DNA of 45,748 nucleotides. Origin: Moraxellaceae bacterium. GTDB lineage: Bacteria > Pseudomonadota > Gammaproteobacteria > Pseudomonadales > Moraxellaceae. The notes below the pieces were generated by a model. That model searched no databases. It had not been told where the DNA came from and worked only from the letters and a program-made list of their open reading frames with translations. How positions within the stretch are numbered: the stretch's first letter is position 1; each line of letters starts with the position of its first letter. The translations under genes were made by a program, and so were the position numbers. Below, piece after piece: positions 22,734-34,113 of this stretch. The stretch spans positions 1-45,748 of the forward strand of contig JAQZBP010000010.1 in assembly GCA_029237815.1 (NCBI GenBank), read 5' to 3'.

Positions 22734-24728
22734 ATGCTTGCGGAACTCGGCCACTTCGCGCTGGTACTCGCCCTTGTAGTGGCAGCGGCCCAGATTGCTG
22801 TTCCCCTGTACGGTGTGTGGACGCGGAACGGCGCGGCACAGGCCGTCGCCCACAGCGCGTCCTATGTGCAGTTCGCACTGCTGGCATTTTCCTTCCTCGC
22901 CCTGGCGGCAGCCTTCATCAGCAACGACTTCACGCTGGACTACGTGGCGCGGCAGAGCAACACGCGTCTGCCGGCGATTTACAAGGTCTCGGCCGTGTGG
23001 GGCGGCCATGAAGGCTCACTGCTGCTGTGGGCGCTGGTGCTGGCGGGCTGGACCGCGGCGGTGGCCCGCTTCAGCCGCAGCCTGCCGCTGATCATGAGTG
23101 CGCGGGTGCTCGCCATACTGGGCGGGGTGAGCGTGGCCTTCCTGCTCTTCATCCTGCTGACCTCCAATCCGTTCAACCGCCTCCTGCCGGATTTCCCGCC
23201 CGACGGGAACGATCTCAATCCGCTGCTGCAGGATCCGGGCCTCATCATCCATCCCCCCATGCTCTACATGGGGTATGTCGGCTTTGCCGTGCCGTTTGCC
23301 TTTGCCCTCGCCGGGCTGATGGGGGGGCGCCTGGACTCCGCCTGGGCGCGCTGGTCCCGGCCGTGGGCATTGGCGGCCTGGTGCTTCCTCACCCTCGGCA
23401 TTTCGCTGGGGTCGTGGTGGGCCTACTACGAGTTGGGCTGGGGCGGCTGGTGGTTCTGGGATCCGGTCGAGAACGCGTCATTCATGCCCTGGCTGGCCGG
23501 TACGGCGCTGCTGCATTCACTTGCCGTGACGGAAAAGCGCGGTGTGTTCAAGGCCTGGACGGTGCTGCTGGCCATCATCGCCTTCGCGCTGAGCCTGCTG
23601 GGCACTTTCCTCGTGCGCTCCGGTGTGCTCACTTCGGTGCATGCCTTCGCTTCCGATCCTTCGCGCGGCATGTTCGTGCTGGGCATCCTGGCCGTGGTGG
23701 TGGGTGGTTCCCTTGCGCTCTTCGCTGCGCGAGCGCCGGTGCTGTCCAGTGAATCACGCTACGAACTCGTGTCGCGTGAAATGTTTCTGCTTGCCAATAA
23801 CCTGCTCTTGCTGACGGCAACGGTCGTAGTGCTGCTGGGGACGCTTTTCCCCTTGGTCGCGGATGCATTTGGCCTTGGCAAGATTTCTGTCGGTCCTCCT
23901 TACTTCAATCTGTTGTTTGTCCCACTCAGTCTCTTGCTGGTGCTGTTCCTCGGGGTCGGACCCCAGGCGAACTGGAAGCGGGACAATGCCGGGCGACTGT
24001 TGCGCCCCTACAGCCTGATCCTGCTGGCCGCGCTGTTGCTGGGCGTGGCCTTCCCCCTGATCTGGTTCGGCAGCGGCAGCGCACTGATCGCGGCCGCCTG
24101 CACGCTGGTGTTCGCCGTGCTGATTGCGATCCTGCGCGATGTCGCACAGAAAACAGCAACGGCGAAGGCCGGTCGCTGGGCCGGCATCCGGCGTCTCTCG
24201 CGCAGTTATGTCGGCATGCAGCTGGCGCATGTGGGTCTGCTGGTGATGGTGGTCGGTGTGGCGCTGACCTCGCACTACAGCCTCGAGCGTGACGTGCGCA
24301 TGGCGCCTGGCGACACGCTGACCGAAGGGCCGTATACCTTCGTGTTCCGTGGCGTCAGCGATCGCGAGGGCCCGAATTTCCAGGCACGCCGCGGTGATTT
24401 CGCCGTGCTGAAAGGCGGCCGGCAGGTCGAGACATTGCATCCCGAGAAGCGCATGTATGCCGTACAGCGCAACGTGATGACCGAAGCAGCCATCGACGCC
24501 GGACTTTTCCGGGATCTCTACATCGCGCTCGGCGAGCCGCTCGACGTGTCGGCAACGGGGCAGGCCTGGGCAGTGCGCCTCTATTACAAGCCATTCGTGC
24601 GCTGGATATGGCTGGGCTCCATCTTCATGGCGCTCGGCGCCGTCGTGTCCGCGAGTGACCGGCGCTACCGCCTCCGTGCGGCGGCGACCGCCACAACCCC
24701 CGCGGCGGGCGCGGAGGGCGTGTCATGA
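22734..24728 (+). CDS. ccmF: Cytochrome c haem lyase subunit CcmF
   Basis: A large inner-membrane protein that, with CcmH and CcmI, attaches haem from holo-CcmE to apocytochrome c in the periplasm. The 664 residues match the family (about 650) with many transmembrane segments. The tryptophan-rich haem-binding signature WGGWWFWDPVENASFMPW sits in the middle, and HEGSLLLW and the histidine region HPPMLYMGYVGF are conserved. GGAG lies ahead of the ATG. The stop overlaps ccmG (ATGA). The genes for CcmABCDE are not in this window. Confidence 0.97.
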   Translation: MLAELGHFALVLALVVAAAQIAVPLYGVWTRNGAAQAVAHSASYVQFALLAFSFLALAAAFISNDFTLDYVARQSNTRLPAIYKVSAVWGGHEGSLLLWALVLAGWTAAVARFSRSLPLIMSARVLAILGGVSVAFLLFILLTSNPFNRLLPDFPPDGNDLNPLLQDPGLIIHPPMLYMGYVGFAVPFAFALAGLMGGRLDSAWARWSRPWALAAWCFLTLGISLGSWWAYYELGWGGWWFWDPVENASFMPWLAGTALLHSLAVTEKRGVFKAWTVLLAIIAFALSLLGTFLVRSGVLTSVHAFASDPSRGMFVLGILAVVVGGSLALFAARAPVLSSESRYELVSREMFLLANNLLLLTATVVVLLGTLFPLVADAFGLGKISVGPPYFNLLFVPLSLLLVLFLGVGPQANWKRDNAGRLLRPYSLILLAALLLGVAFPLIWFGSGSALIAAACTLVFAVLIAILRDVAQKTATAKAGRWAGIRRLSRSYVGMQLAHVGLLVMVVGVALTSHYSLERDVRMAPGDTLTEGPYTFVFRGVSDREGPNFQARRGDFAVLKGGRQVETLHPEKRMYAVQRNVMTEAAIDAGLFRDLYIALGEPLDVSATGQAWAVRLYYKPFVRWIWLGSIFMALGAVVSASDRRYRLRAAATATTPAAGAEGVS

Positions 24729-25300
24729 AGACGCCCTGGAAGATTGCACTCTATGCCGGGCCACTGCTGGTGTTCGTGGCGCTGGCGCTCCTGCTCGGCA
24801 GTCGGCTGGGCACGGATCCGACGGTGCTGCCGTCGGCGCGCATCGGCCAGCCGATGCCGGAATTCCAGCTCGGCACCGTGGCCGACCCCGGCCGGGTGGT
24901 GACCGCTGCCGATCTCAAGGGGCAGGTCAGCGTGCTCAACGTGTGGGCGACCTGGTGCATTTCCTGCCAGGTGGAGCATCCCGTGCTCCTGCAGATGGCC
25001 GCGCAAGGCATTCCCATCATTGGCGTGAACTACAAGGACTATCGCGAGGCCGCGCAGAAGTATCTCGAGCTGAATGGCGACCCCTTCCGCTTCAGCATCT
25101 TCGACGGCAAGGGCGACCTGGGCCTCGATCTTGGTGTGTACGGCGCGCCTGAAACCTATCTGGTGGATCGCGACGGCCGTATCCGTTATCGCCTGATCGG
25201 CGTGCTGGACGAGAAGAAGTGGGAGGCGGATCTCAAGCCGCGCTTCGAGTTGCTGCAGCAAGGCAAGCCGTTGCCGGAAGACGGGGAGGGCGGGGCATGA
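24725..25300 (+). CDS. ccmG: Thiol:disulfide interchange protein CcmG/DsbE
   Basis: A membrane-anchored periplasmic thioredoxin-fold reductase that keeps the CXXCH cysteines of apocytochrome c reduced. An N-terminal anchor (about 7-26) is followed by a thioredoxin domain. The active site is WCISC (Cys78, Cys81) within NVWATWCISCQVEH, and GVYGAPETYLVD carries the conserved cis-proline-region motif. The active-site dipeptide is Ile-Ser, unlike the Pro-Thr of E. coli CcmG. The 191 residues are usual. It overlaps both ccmF and ccmH by four bases, so translation is coupled. Confidence 0.96.
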   Translation: MKTPWKIALYAGPLLVFVALALLLGSRLGTDPTVLPSARIGQPMPEFQLGTVADPGRVVTAADLKGQVSVLNVWATWCISCQVEHPVLLQMAAQGIPIIGVNYKDYREAAQKYLELNGDPFRFSIFDGKGDLGLDLGVYGAPETYLVDRDGRIRYRLIGVLDEKKWEADLKPRFELLQQGKPLPEDGEGGA

Positions 25301-25755
25301 TGAAGACCCTGTGGCTGCTGCTGGCCTTGTTCGCGGCGCCGGCGCTGGCGGCCATCGATGTGCACGAGTTCGACAGCCCCGAGCAGGAGCAGCGCTATCG
25401 CCAGCTCGTGAATGAATTGCGCTGCCCGAAGTGCCAGAACCAGAACCTGTCCGGCTCCGATGCCCCGGTGGCCAAGGATCTGCGCGACCGCACCTATGTT
25501 TTGCTGCAGGCGGGCAAGTCCGACGCGGAAATCCGTACCTACATGGTCGAGCGCTACGGCGACTTCATCACATACCGGCCACCGCTGCGTACCGGCACCC
25601 TGCTGCTCTGGGCGGGGCCGTTCGTATTGCTGCTGGCGGTGGCGGCGATACTCGTCTGGCGCGTCCGGCGTCCCGCTGCCGCACCGGCACCGCTGTCCGA
25701 TGAGGAGCGGCGCCGTCTGGCGCAACTGCTCGATGATCCGAAACCCAAGAACTGA
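25297..25755 (+). CDS. ccmH: Cytochrome c maturation protein CcmH
   Basis: A periplasmic thiol oxidoreductase anchored in the inner membrane; it resolves disulfides with apocytochrome c next to CcmF. The 152 residues include a signal peptide (cleavage after ALA, about 18), LRCPKCQNQNLSGS with the redox pair Cys43 and Cys46, and a transmembrane segment near 103-122. This is the short CcmH type, with the CcmI part encoded separately downstream. The start overlaps the ccmG stop (ATGA); a second in-frame ATG at 25300 is equally possible. Confidence 0.96.
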   Translation: MMKTLWLLLALFAAPALAAIDVHEFDSPEQEQRYRQLVNELRCPKCQNQNLSGSDAPVAKDLRDRTYVLLQAGKSDAEIRTYMVERYGDFITYRPPLRTGTLLLWAGPFVLLLAVAAILVWRVRRPAAAPAPLSDEERRRLAQLLDDPKPKN

Positions 25756-25764
25756 TTGCCGCCC

Positions 25765-27039
25765 ATGACACTTTTCTGGATTTTCGCCCTGCTGCTTGCC
25801 CTGGTGTCGGCTGCTGTGGTCGCACTGCCTTTATGGCGGGGCGTTCGCGCGCCGGCACAGGACATGGTGACCCTCAATCGTCGTGTTTTCCGCGAACGTC
25901 TCGCCGAGCTCGAGAAGGACCAGAGCGAAGGTCGCATCGATGCGGCGACGCTGGCGGAGTTGCGCACCGAACTCGAGCGCAATCTCCTGACACTGCAGGC
26001 CGAGCGCCCCGACGCCTCCGGGCCGGGCGCGTCCCGCCGCCGCCTGACCGCACTCACGCTGCTACTGGTGCCGGCCGTCGCCGCCGGCTTCTATTACGGC
26101 GTGGTGGCGCCGCGTGAGCTCGGCAAGTGGTGGACGCTCCGCCAGGAGATGGGCCCCGCGGTCGACCGGCTCCTCAGCGGGCAGCCCCTCACCGACGCTG
26201 AAACGGCCAATCACACGCTGCCGGACTTCATCCGGCTGCTGCAGGACCGCCTGCAGCGCCAGCCGGTGGATGCCGAGGGCTGGTTCATGCTCGGCATCAG
26301 CTACATGCAATTGAATATGGGGCAGCCCGCCCAGACGGCGCTGGAGCATGCCTGGCGCCTGGCGCCCGACGAGCCGCGCCATGCCCTGGCGTATGCGCAG
26401 ATCCGGATCTTCGGCAACGAAGGCCAGCTCGACGCCACCAGCCGGCAGTTGCTGGAGGGCGTGCTTGTGCGGGAGCCCGGACATGAGGGCGCCCTGGTAC
26501 TGCTCGGTTTCGGCGCCTACCGCAGCGGCGACCATGCCACGGCAGTCACCATGCTGGAGCGGCTCGAGCAGGCGCGCGCCGCGCGCGGTGCCACCAGGGC
26601 GGTGGGCCTCACCGAGCAGCTCGGCGCCACCCTGGCGGACGCCCGGAGCCGGCTGGCGGCAGCGAAGAGCGGCCAGGCGCCGGCTGCCGTCAGCGCCGCC
26701 ATCCGGGTCAAGGTGCGGATCGACCGCTCACTGGCGGGCAAGTACACGCCGGACGACACCCTCTATATTTTCGCGCGGGCCCTCAATGGCCCGCCGATGC
26801 CGCTTGCCGTGGTCAAGCGCCGTGCCGGTGAGCTGCCGCTGACCATCGAGCTCGATGACAGCCAGAGCATGATGCCGGAGCGGCCGCTGTCGTCGGTGCG
26901 CGAAGTGGCTGTCAGCGCGCGTATCTCGCGGCATGGCTCCCCCGAGCCGCAGCCCGGTGACCTCGAGGCCATCGCGGTACCGGTGCGCCAGGGTGGCGGC
27001 GGACAGGCTGTGGAGTTGGTCATCCGCAACCTGCGCTGA
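25765..27039 (+). CDS. ccmI: Cytochrome c maturation protein CcmI
   Basis: An apocytochrome c chaperone of the CcmFHI complex. The 424 residues have two membrane segments (about 1-22 and 96-114) enclosing a cytoplasmic heptad-rich loop, then a periplasmic TPR domain (about 145-280, for example GWFMLGISYMQLNMGQPAQTALEHAW). The C-terminal beta-rich domain (VKVRIDRSLAGKYTPDDTLYIFARA ... PLTIELDDSQSMMP) is typical of proteobacterial CcmI. ATG 25765 was chosen over a TTG nine bases upstream. It is the last gene of the ccmFGHI run. Confidence 0.94.
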   Translation: MTLFWIFALLLALVSAAVVALPLWRGVRAPAQDMVTLNRRVFRERLAELEKDQSEGRIDAATLAELRTELERNLLTLQAERPDASGPGASRRRLTALTLLLVPAVAAGFYYGVVAPRELGKWWTLRQEMGPAVDRLLSGQPLTDAETANHTLPDFIRLLQDRLQRQPVDAEGWFMLGISYMQLNMGQPAQTALEHAWRLAPDEPRHALAYAQIRIFGNEGQLDATSRQLLEGVLVREPGHEGALVLLGFGAYRSGDHATAVTMLERLEQARAARGATRAVGLTEQLGATLADARSRLAAAKSGQAPAAVSAAIRVKVRIDRSLAGKYTPDDTLYIFARALNGPPMPLAVVKRRAGELPLTIELDDSQSMMPERPLSSVREVAVSARISRHGSPEPQPGDLEAIAVPVRQGGGGQAVELVIRNLR

Positions 27040-27260
27040 ACCTACCGACCTGCCGTTCTTGCGCTGCCATCGGGGGTGGGCGCGGGGTGTTTTACAGGGC
27101 TGGCTGACGCGCAATTCCTGGTCGCCGCGCCCTGTCCGGCCGCGGCTATTCGACCTTTGTCGATGCTTGGCTTGAGGGGTGCCCGCGTGTATTGTTGCGG
27201 GCTTCCCGTGCCGACACGACGCCTTGGGCCGCACGCCTTCTTGGGCCCGTCTGCGCTTGA

Positions 27261-27956
<696 letters not shown>

Positions 27957-27994
27957 GCTGCTTTCTATATATAGAAGCAAGACTTCAGCCTCAT

Positions 27995-28025
27995 GAACGC
28001 CGTGCCTCGCACGGCGTTCTGCTTT
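27995..28025 (+). terminator. Terminator downstream of adk
   Basis: A perfect 11-base-pair stem (GAACGCCGTGC / GCACGGCGTTC) with a CTC loop, then TGCTTTT. Just before it, at about 27960-27978, is a short A/T-rich near-palindrome (CTATATATAG core). Confidence 0.82.
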
Positions 28026-28147
28026 TCGGCATTTGCGCGGTCCGCTGGTGGCGTGTTGCTGGCGCCATTTCTTCTGGCGGCTGTATTCTTTCGGCGCCCC
28101 GGCGTATTTGTTTAAATCCGGCGCAATCCCACTTGCCGGAGTCTTTC

Positions 28148-29155
28148 ATGCTGGAGTCCTCGCGCCCCCGAGTCGGGGTAGTGCTCGCCAATCTCGGTAC
28201 CCCCGATGCGCCGACGCCATCTGCCGTGCGCCGCTATCTGCGCGAGTTCCTTTCCGACCCGCGCGTGATCGAAGTCCCGCGCCTGATCTGGTGGATGATC
28301 CTGAACCTCTTCATTCTTCCCTTTCGTCCGCGACGGGTGGCGGCGCTGTACGCATCAATCTGGGAGAACGGCGATTCGCCAATGCGCCGCATTCTCCAGG
28401 AGCAGACGCGACTGCTACAGGGTGAATTGGCCGTCTCGTTTCCGGATGACGGCATCCGGGTGATGCCGGCCATGACGTATGGGAATCCGGCGCTTGGCGC
28501 GGTGATGGATCAATTGAAGGCGGAGGGCATCGAGCGGGTCGTGGTATTGCCGCTCTTTCCTCAGTATTCGGCGACGTCGACGGCCGCGGCCTATGACGTG
28601 CTCAGTCGCTGGCTGGCCCGGCAGCGCAACCTGCCCGCCATCACCGTGATCAAGGACTACTACTGCCATCCGCTGTATGTGGCGGCGTTGGCGGCGTCCG
28701 TCCGCGAGCACCGGGAACGGCATGGTGCGGCCGAGCGACTGTTGTTTTCCTTTCACGGCATTCCGGAGTCCTATGCCCAGAAGGGTGACCCTTATCCGGA
28801 TCGTTGCCGTGCCACCGCGGCGGCGGTAGCGGCGGCGCTGCAGTTGCCAGCGGATGCCTGGGCCTGCAGTTTCCAGTCCCGCTTCGGGCGCCAGCCCTGG
28901 GTGCAGCCCTATACCGATGTGCTGCTGGAGGAGTGGGCGAAGAGCGGCGTTGCCTCGGTGCAGGTGGCTTGCCCTGCGTTCTCGGCGGATTGCCTGGAAA
29001 CCCTGGAGGAAATTGCAGAGGAGAACCGCGAGAACTTCCTGCACGCCGGCGGCAAGCACTACGAGTACATCCCGGCACTGAATACCCGTCCCGACCATAT
29101 CGCGTTGCTGCTTTCCCTGGTCCAGCCCCATCTCGACGCCCATCTGCGCACCTGA
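28148..29155 (+). CDS. hemH: Ferrochelatase
   Basis: Inserts ferrous iron into protoporphyrin IX, the last step of haem synthesis. The 335 residues (E. coli 320) begin with [14 protein letters not shown]. The catalytic histidine is His203 in [32 protein letters not shown] and [15 protein letters not shown] carry the other conserved active-site residues. ATG 28148 has GGAG six bases before it; an in-frame TTG at 28133 is less likely. Haem made here is the substrate of the ccm system upstream, a plausible functional link but not an operon. Confidence 0.97.
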   Translation: MLESSRPRVGVVLANLGTPDAPTPSAVRRYLREFLSDPRVIEVPRLIWWMILNLFILPFRPRRVAALYASIWENGDSPMRRILQEQTRLLQGELAVSFPDDGIRVMPAMTYGNPALGAVMDQLKAEGIERVVVLPLFPQYSATSTAAAYDVLSRWLARQRNLPAITVIKDYYCHPLYVAALAASVREHRERHGAAERLLFSFHGIPESYAQKGDPYPDRCRATAAAVAAALQLPADAWACSFQSRFGRQPWVQPYTDVLLEEWAKSGVASVQVACPAFSADCLETLEEIAEENRENFLHAGGKHYEYIPALNTRPDHIALLLSLVQPHLDAHLRT

Positions 29156-29199
29156 TTCGACCCGCCGGCGACGTCTCGGGCGATGCCGGCGGGTCGAAT
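29155..29199 (+). terminator. Long perfect hairpin after hemH
   Basis: A 15-base-pair perfect stem (ATTCGACCCGCCGGC / GCCGGCGGGTCGAAT) with a 15-base loop, starting at the last base of the hemH stop. It has no U-tract, so it may protect the mRNA 3' end rather than act as an intrinsic terminator. Confidence 0.6.
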
Positions 29200-29786
29200 C
29201 ACCTCCTGAATCCGTTTTCCGCTCCGGTTTTGCAATTCGGCCTCTCCAATCTGCGGCGCCGGGGACGATGCCGCCGCGCGACGGACGCAGAAGCGGGCGC
29301 GCGTCTGGATTTCTGCCTGGAATTGCCGCGGATGGACAAATAAGGACAAATTTTCCTTCAGCGGTCGTGCGAGCGGCGGATCAAAACCGGAAATTTCGCC
29401 TCGGTTGTCACCGCATGGACGCTGTCGATGTTCGCGATTCGCGTTTTGAGTCGCTGCCCGGGTGTCGCTCAGCAGTCCCTCAACCTGGAAAATCGGCCCC
29501 TGAAATTTTCCGCGCGGCATTTTCAAAAGTGCCGTTTGAATGGAAACCGGTGGCGCAATTGCTGCCGACAAATCCTGCCGATTCGGGAGAGTGAGCGCGC
29601 TGATTTTCGCGAAATCGGTTTTTTGAGAGGAAAAAAATCAGAAAAGAGCGTTTTTTTTCAAAAAAAGGAGGAAAAACAGGTGTTAAGTGCTTGTCTTTTG
29701 TACCACCTGGTTTTTTTTTGTGCTAATTTTCCTAACCGTAGTACACGCAATTCGCAAGTCAAAACTCCAAAGGAGGAGATCCTTAA
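29200..29786. other. Gene-free region before the histone-like gene
   Basis: 587 bases with no convincing coding frame. The first two-thirds are mixed. From about 29600 the sequence becomes strikingly A/T-rich with homopolymer runs (for example T8 at 29651-29658 and T9 at 29711-29719), unlike the rest of the core chromosome here. It contains a hairpin plus T-tract (separate entry) and a possible extended -10 TGCTAATTT at 29721-29729 without a good -35. It presumably holds the promoter and leader of the downstream gene. Confidence 0.6.
29672..29719 (+). promoter_or_regulatory. Hairpin with T9 tract upstream of histone-like gene
   Basis: CAGGTG (29677-29682) pairs with CACCTG (29704-29709), flanked by an A-run on the 5' side and nine T on the 3' side (29711-29719). 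It has the form of an intrinsic terminator or attenuator about 70 bases before the start codon. Alternatively the T-tract is simply an A/T-rich promoter UP region. Confidence 0.4.
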
Positions 29787-30581
29787 ATGGCTCGTTCCAC
29801 GAAGAAAGCTGTTGCGAAAAAGCCGGCTCGCAAGGCCGCTCGCCGTACCGCTCCCGTGACTACTGCTGCCACTTCCAAAGCCAATGAAGCCGTCGCCAAG
29901 GCAACTGCCGCGCTGAGCGCTGCTGCTGCCGCTGCGAAGGCTGCCAAGTCCCCCTCTGCCAAGGCCAAGGCTGCCGCCAAGGTGAAGTCTGCTCGTACCG
30001 CGTCCCGCGTTGCGAAGGCTGCCCTGTCGAAGGCCAAGGTGCAGGCTGCTGTCGAGAAGGCCAAGGCTGCTGCCGATAGCCGCGTCGCCAAGCTGGCTTC
30101 TTCCCTCGAGAAGAAGCGTGCGATCGCAGTTGCGCGCGCCACCAAGGCTGCCGAAAGCCGTATCGCCAAGGCTGATGCTGCCAAGGTGAAGGCTGCTGCC
30201 AAGAAAGCTGCTGCCAAGGTGAAGGCTGCTGCCAAGAAGGCTGCGACCAAGCTGAAGGCGATGGCAAAGCGCGAAGCTGCGCGTGCCAAGGCTGCCGACA
30301 AGGCTGCTGCCAAGAAGGCTGCTGCTGCTGCCAAGCGCGCTGCCAAGAAGGCTGCCAAGGCTGCCAAGCCCAAGCGTGCTGCGAAGCCCCGCAAGGCTGC
30401 TGCCAAGAAGCCTGCTGCGAAGAAGGCTGCGAAGCCCGCTGCGAAGAAGGCTGCTGCCAAGAAGCCTGCTGCGAAGAAGGCAAAGCCCGCTGCCAAGAAG
30501 CCCGCTGCAAAGCGTGCTGCGAAGCCGAAGGCTCCTCGTCGCGCCAAGCCGAAGGCCGCTGCCGCTCCGGCCGCTGCCTGA
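29787..30581 (+). CDS. Histone H1-like / AlgP-like Lys-Ala-rich DNA-binding protein
   Basis: A highly basic protein of 264 residues built almost entirely of Lys, Ala, Arg and Pro. The N-terminal part has mixed helix-forming sequence (SKANEAVAKATAALSAAAAAAKAAKS ... KLASSLEKKRAIAVARATKAAESRIAKAD). The C-terminal half (about 185-255) is a tail of KKPAAKKAAKPAAKKAA-type repeats, as in AlgP (AlgR3) of Pseudomonas and eukaryotic H1 tails. It probably binds DNA or RNA nonspecifically and affects nucleoid structure. A strong Shine-Dalgarno (AAAGGAGGAG, 29769-29778) and a clean terminator suggest high expression from its own promoter. The repeats are prone to slippage, so length may vary between strains. 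Confidence 0.85.
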   Translation: MARSTKKAVAKKPARKAARRTAPVTTAATSKANEAVAKATAALSAAAAAAKAAKSPSAKAKAAAKVKSARTASRVAKAALSKAKVQAAVEKAKAAADSRVAKLASSLEKKRAIAVARATKAAESRIAKADAAKVKAAAKKAAAKVKAAAKKAATKLKAMAKREAARAKAADKAAAKKAAAAAKRAAKKAAKAAKPKRAAKPRKAAAKKPAAKKAAKPAAKKAAAKKPAAKKAKPAAKKPAAKRAAKPKAPRRAKPKAAAAPAAA

Positions 30582-30586
30582 AAATG

Positions 30587-30613
30587 AAAAACCCCGCTTC
30601 GGCGGGGTTTTTT
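30587..30613 (+). terminator. Terminator of the histone-like gene
   Basis: ACCCCGC-TTCG-GCGGGGT stem-loop with a stable UUCG-type loop, flanked by A5 and T6; five bases after the stop codon. A textbook intrinsic terminator. Confidence 0.93.
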
Positions 30614-30720
30614 CTTTGCTGCATGCGATAAATCATCGCAGGGGGACACGTCTCCCCTGAATCCAGCGGAGTGCCGGTTCCGGACTCCCTGCACGGGCGG
30701 CACTAGCGGCCCGGTATCGA

Positions 30721-31347
30721 CTAACCGTTTTCCTGGCTGGAAAGCGGCGGCTTCTCTCCCTCCAGAATTTTCTCCGCTGCGGCGATTTCCTCTGCCGTAT
30801 TCAGGTTGCTGAACGCGTTGTCGTCGATGATCCGGACGATGGCGGGATTTTGCGCCAGGCACCAGCTTTCCACCTTGCGCCCGCCGTTTTGCAGCCAGGC
30901 CGCGAGCGCCGGCAGCCGTTCGCGGCGTAGCAGCAGGAAGAGCGGCTGCAGGCGCTCGCCATCGTGGGCAATCGCGAGCGCATGATCGGCGGTCAGCGCC
31001 GCGGCGAGTCGCGCCTGAAGGTCGCGTGGCAGGAAAGGGCTGTCGCAGGGCACGACGAGGACGATGTCGTGGCGACAGTGCGGCAGCGCGGCGGCAATGC
31101 CGGCCAGCGGCCCGGCAAAAGCCTCGCCGGCATCGCCCACCACGGGATGGCCGAAGCCTGCGAGGGCGGCAGGCGCGCGGTTGTAGTTGATGACGATGTC
31201 ATCAACCTGCGGCGCGAGCCGTTCCAGCACATGCGCCAGCAGCGGCTTGCCGGCAAGGGGCACCAGCGCCTTGTCCGCGCCGTCGAGGCGGGTGGCGCGG
31301 CCGCCGGCGAGGACGATGGCGGAGCAGGCGGGTGAAGGTGCGGTCAT
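30721..31347 (-). CDS. mobA: Molybdenum cofactor guanylyltransferase
   Basis: Links GMP to molybdopterin (Mo-MPT + GTP) to give the bis-MGD cofactor of DMSO-reductase-family enzymes such as nitrate reductases and formate dehydrogenases. The 208 residues carry the nucleotidyltransferase signature LAGGRATRLDG (13-23) with Lys26, GPLAGIAAAL, and the metal-binding VPCDSPFLP. C-terminal NAFSNLNTAEEI is typical. It stands alone on the minus strand between two plus-strand units; no other moco or molybdoenzyme gene is visible. Several small hairpins fill the 107 bases between it and the histone-like gene terminator. Confidence 0.94.
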   Translation of the reverse strand: MTAPSPACSAIVLAGGRATRLDGADKALVPLAGKPLLAHVLERLAPQVDDIVINYNRAPAALAGFGHPVVGDAGEAFAGPLAGIAAALPHCRHDIVLVVPCDSPFLPRDLQARLAAALTADHALAIAHDGERLQPLFLLLRRERLPALAAWLQNGGRKVESWCLAQNPAIVRIIDDNAFSNLNTAEEIAAAEKILEGEKPPLSSQENG

Positions 31348-31473
31348 CGATGGGGTCAGCCGTTATCGAAGGACGGGACGGCGCATCCGTACGCGCCGGA
31401 AGGCAGTGAATCGGGCACGGCGCAGGAGGCGGCGCTGCTGCTAGAATCGGCCTTTCGATTGCTGCCCGAGCCG

Positions 31474-33418
<1,945 letters not shown>

Positions 33419-33438
<20 letters not shown>

Positions 33439-34096
33439 AACCGCCACCGAGGCCTGTTCGGTCGCCCTCTCCCTCGACGGGCGCGTGATCGCGCGCTTCC
33501 GCCACGCGCCCCGCCTGCAGACCGACCTGCTCCTGCCCATGGTGGAGGAGGTGCTGGCCGAGGCCGGCATCACGCTGGCGGCGGTGGACGCGCTGGCCTA
33601 CAGCCGCGGCCCCGGCGCCTTCACCGGCGTGCGCATCGCCGCCGCCGCCGTGCAGGCGCTCGCCTTCGCGCGCGACCTGCCCGTGATTCCCGTATCGAGC
33701 CTGCAGACGCTGGCCCAGGGCGCGCTGCGCGTGCATGGCGCGGCGCGGGTGCTGGCCGTTTTCGACGCGCGCATGAATGAAGTGTATGCCGGCGCTTTTG
33801 TCCGTGACGGCGCGCTGATGCAGCCGCTCGACGCCGAGCATCTTTGCGCGCCGGCAGCCCTGCCGGAAAAATTGCGCGGCGACTTCTTCGCCGTCGGCAA
33901 CGGCGTCGGCACCTACCTGGAGGTGCTGCGCGAACAATGCACACTCACCGGCACCGATGCCGCGCTCTTTCCCGCCGCGGAAGACGTGCTGCCGCTGGCA
34001 GTGGCGACCTATGCGCGCGAGGGCGGCCTCGCGCCGGAGCTGGCGCTGCCGGTCTACCTGCGCGATGAAGTCTGGAAGAAGCTTCCCGGAAGATAG
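33419..34096 (+). CDS. tsaB: tRNA threonylcarbamoyladenosine biosynthesis protein TsaB
   Basis: A partner of TsaD and TsaE in forming N6-threonylcarbamoyladenosine at position 37 of ANN-decoding tRNAs. The 225 residues (E. coli 231) have an ASKHA fold: MKLLALETATEACSVAL, then AYSRGPGAFTGVRIAAAAVQALAFA and VFDARMNEVYAGAF. ATG 33419 lies inside the end of yoaA. The upstream in-frame extension runs through yoaA coding sequence and was rejected. Confidence 0.95.
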
Positions 34097-34113
34097 ATAA
34101 GGAAATCAAAAAA

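Noticed and set aside
29596..29626. GATTT...AAATC hairpin followed by six T as a terminator
   Set aside because: Imperfect short stem far from any gene end; more likely chance in the A/T-rich tract.
30614..30720. Three small hairpins between the histone-like gene and mobA as an RNA gene
   Set aside because: Short stems in G+C-rich sequence, no promoter or conserved RNA features; probably just 3' untranslated sequence of the convergent mobA transcript.
29783..30862. Minus-strand Ala/Phe-rich frame opposite the histone-like gene
   Set aside because: It is the mirror of Lys/Ala repeat codons (Phe/Ala/Gly-rich product). The plus-strand frame has a strong ribosome-binding site and a terminator at the right places.
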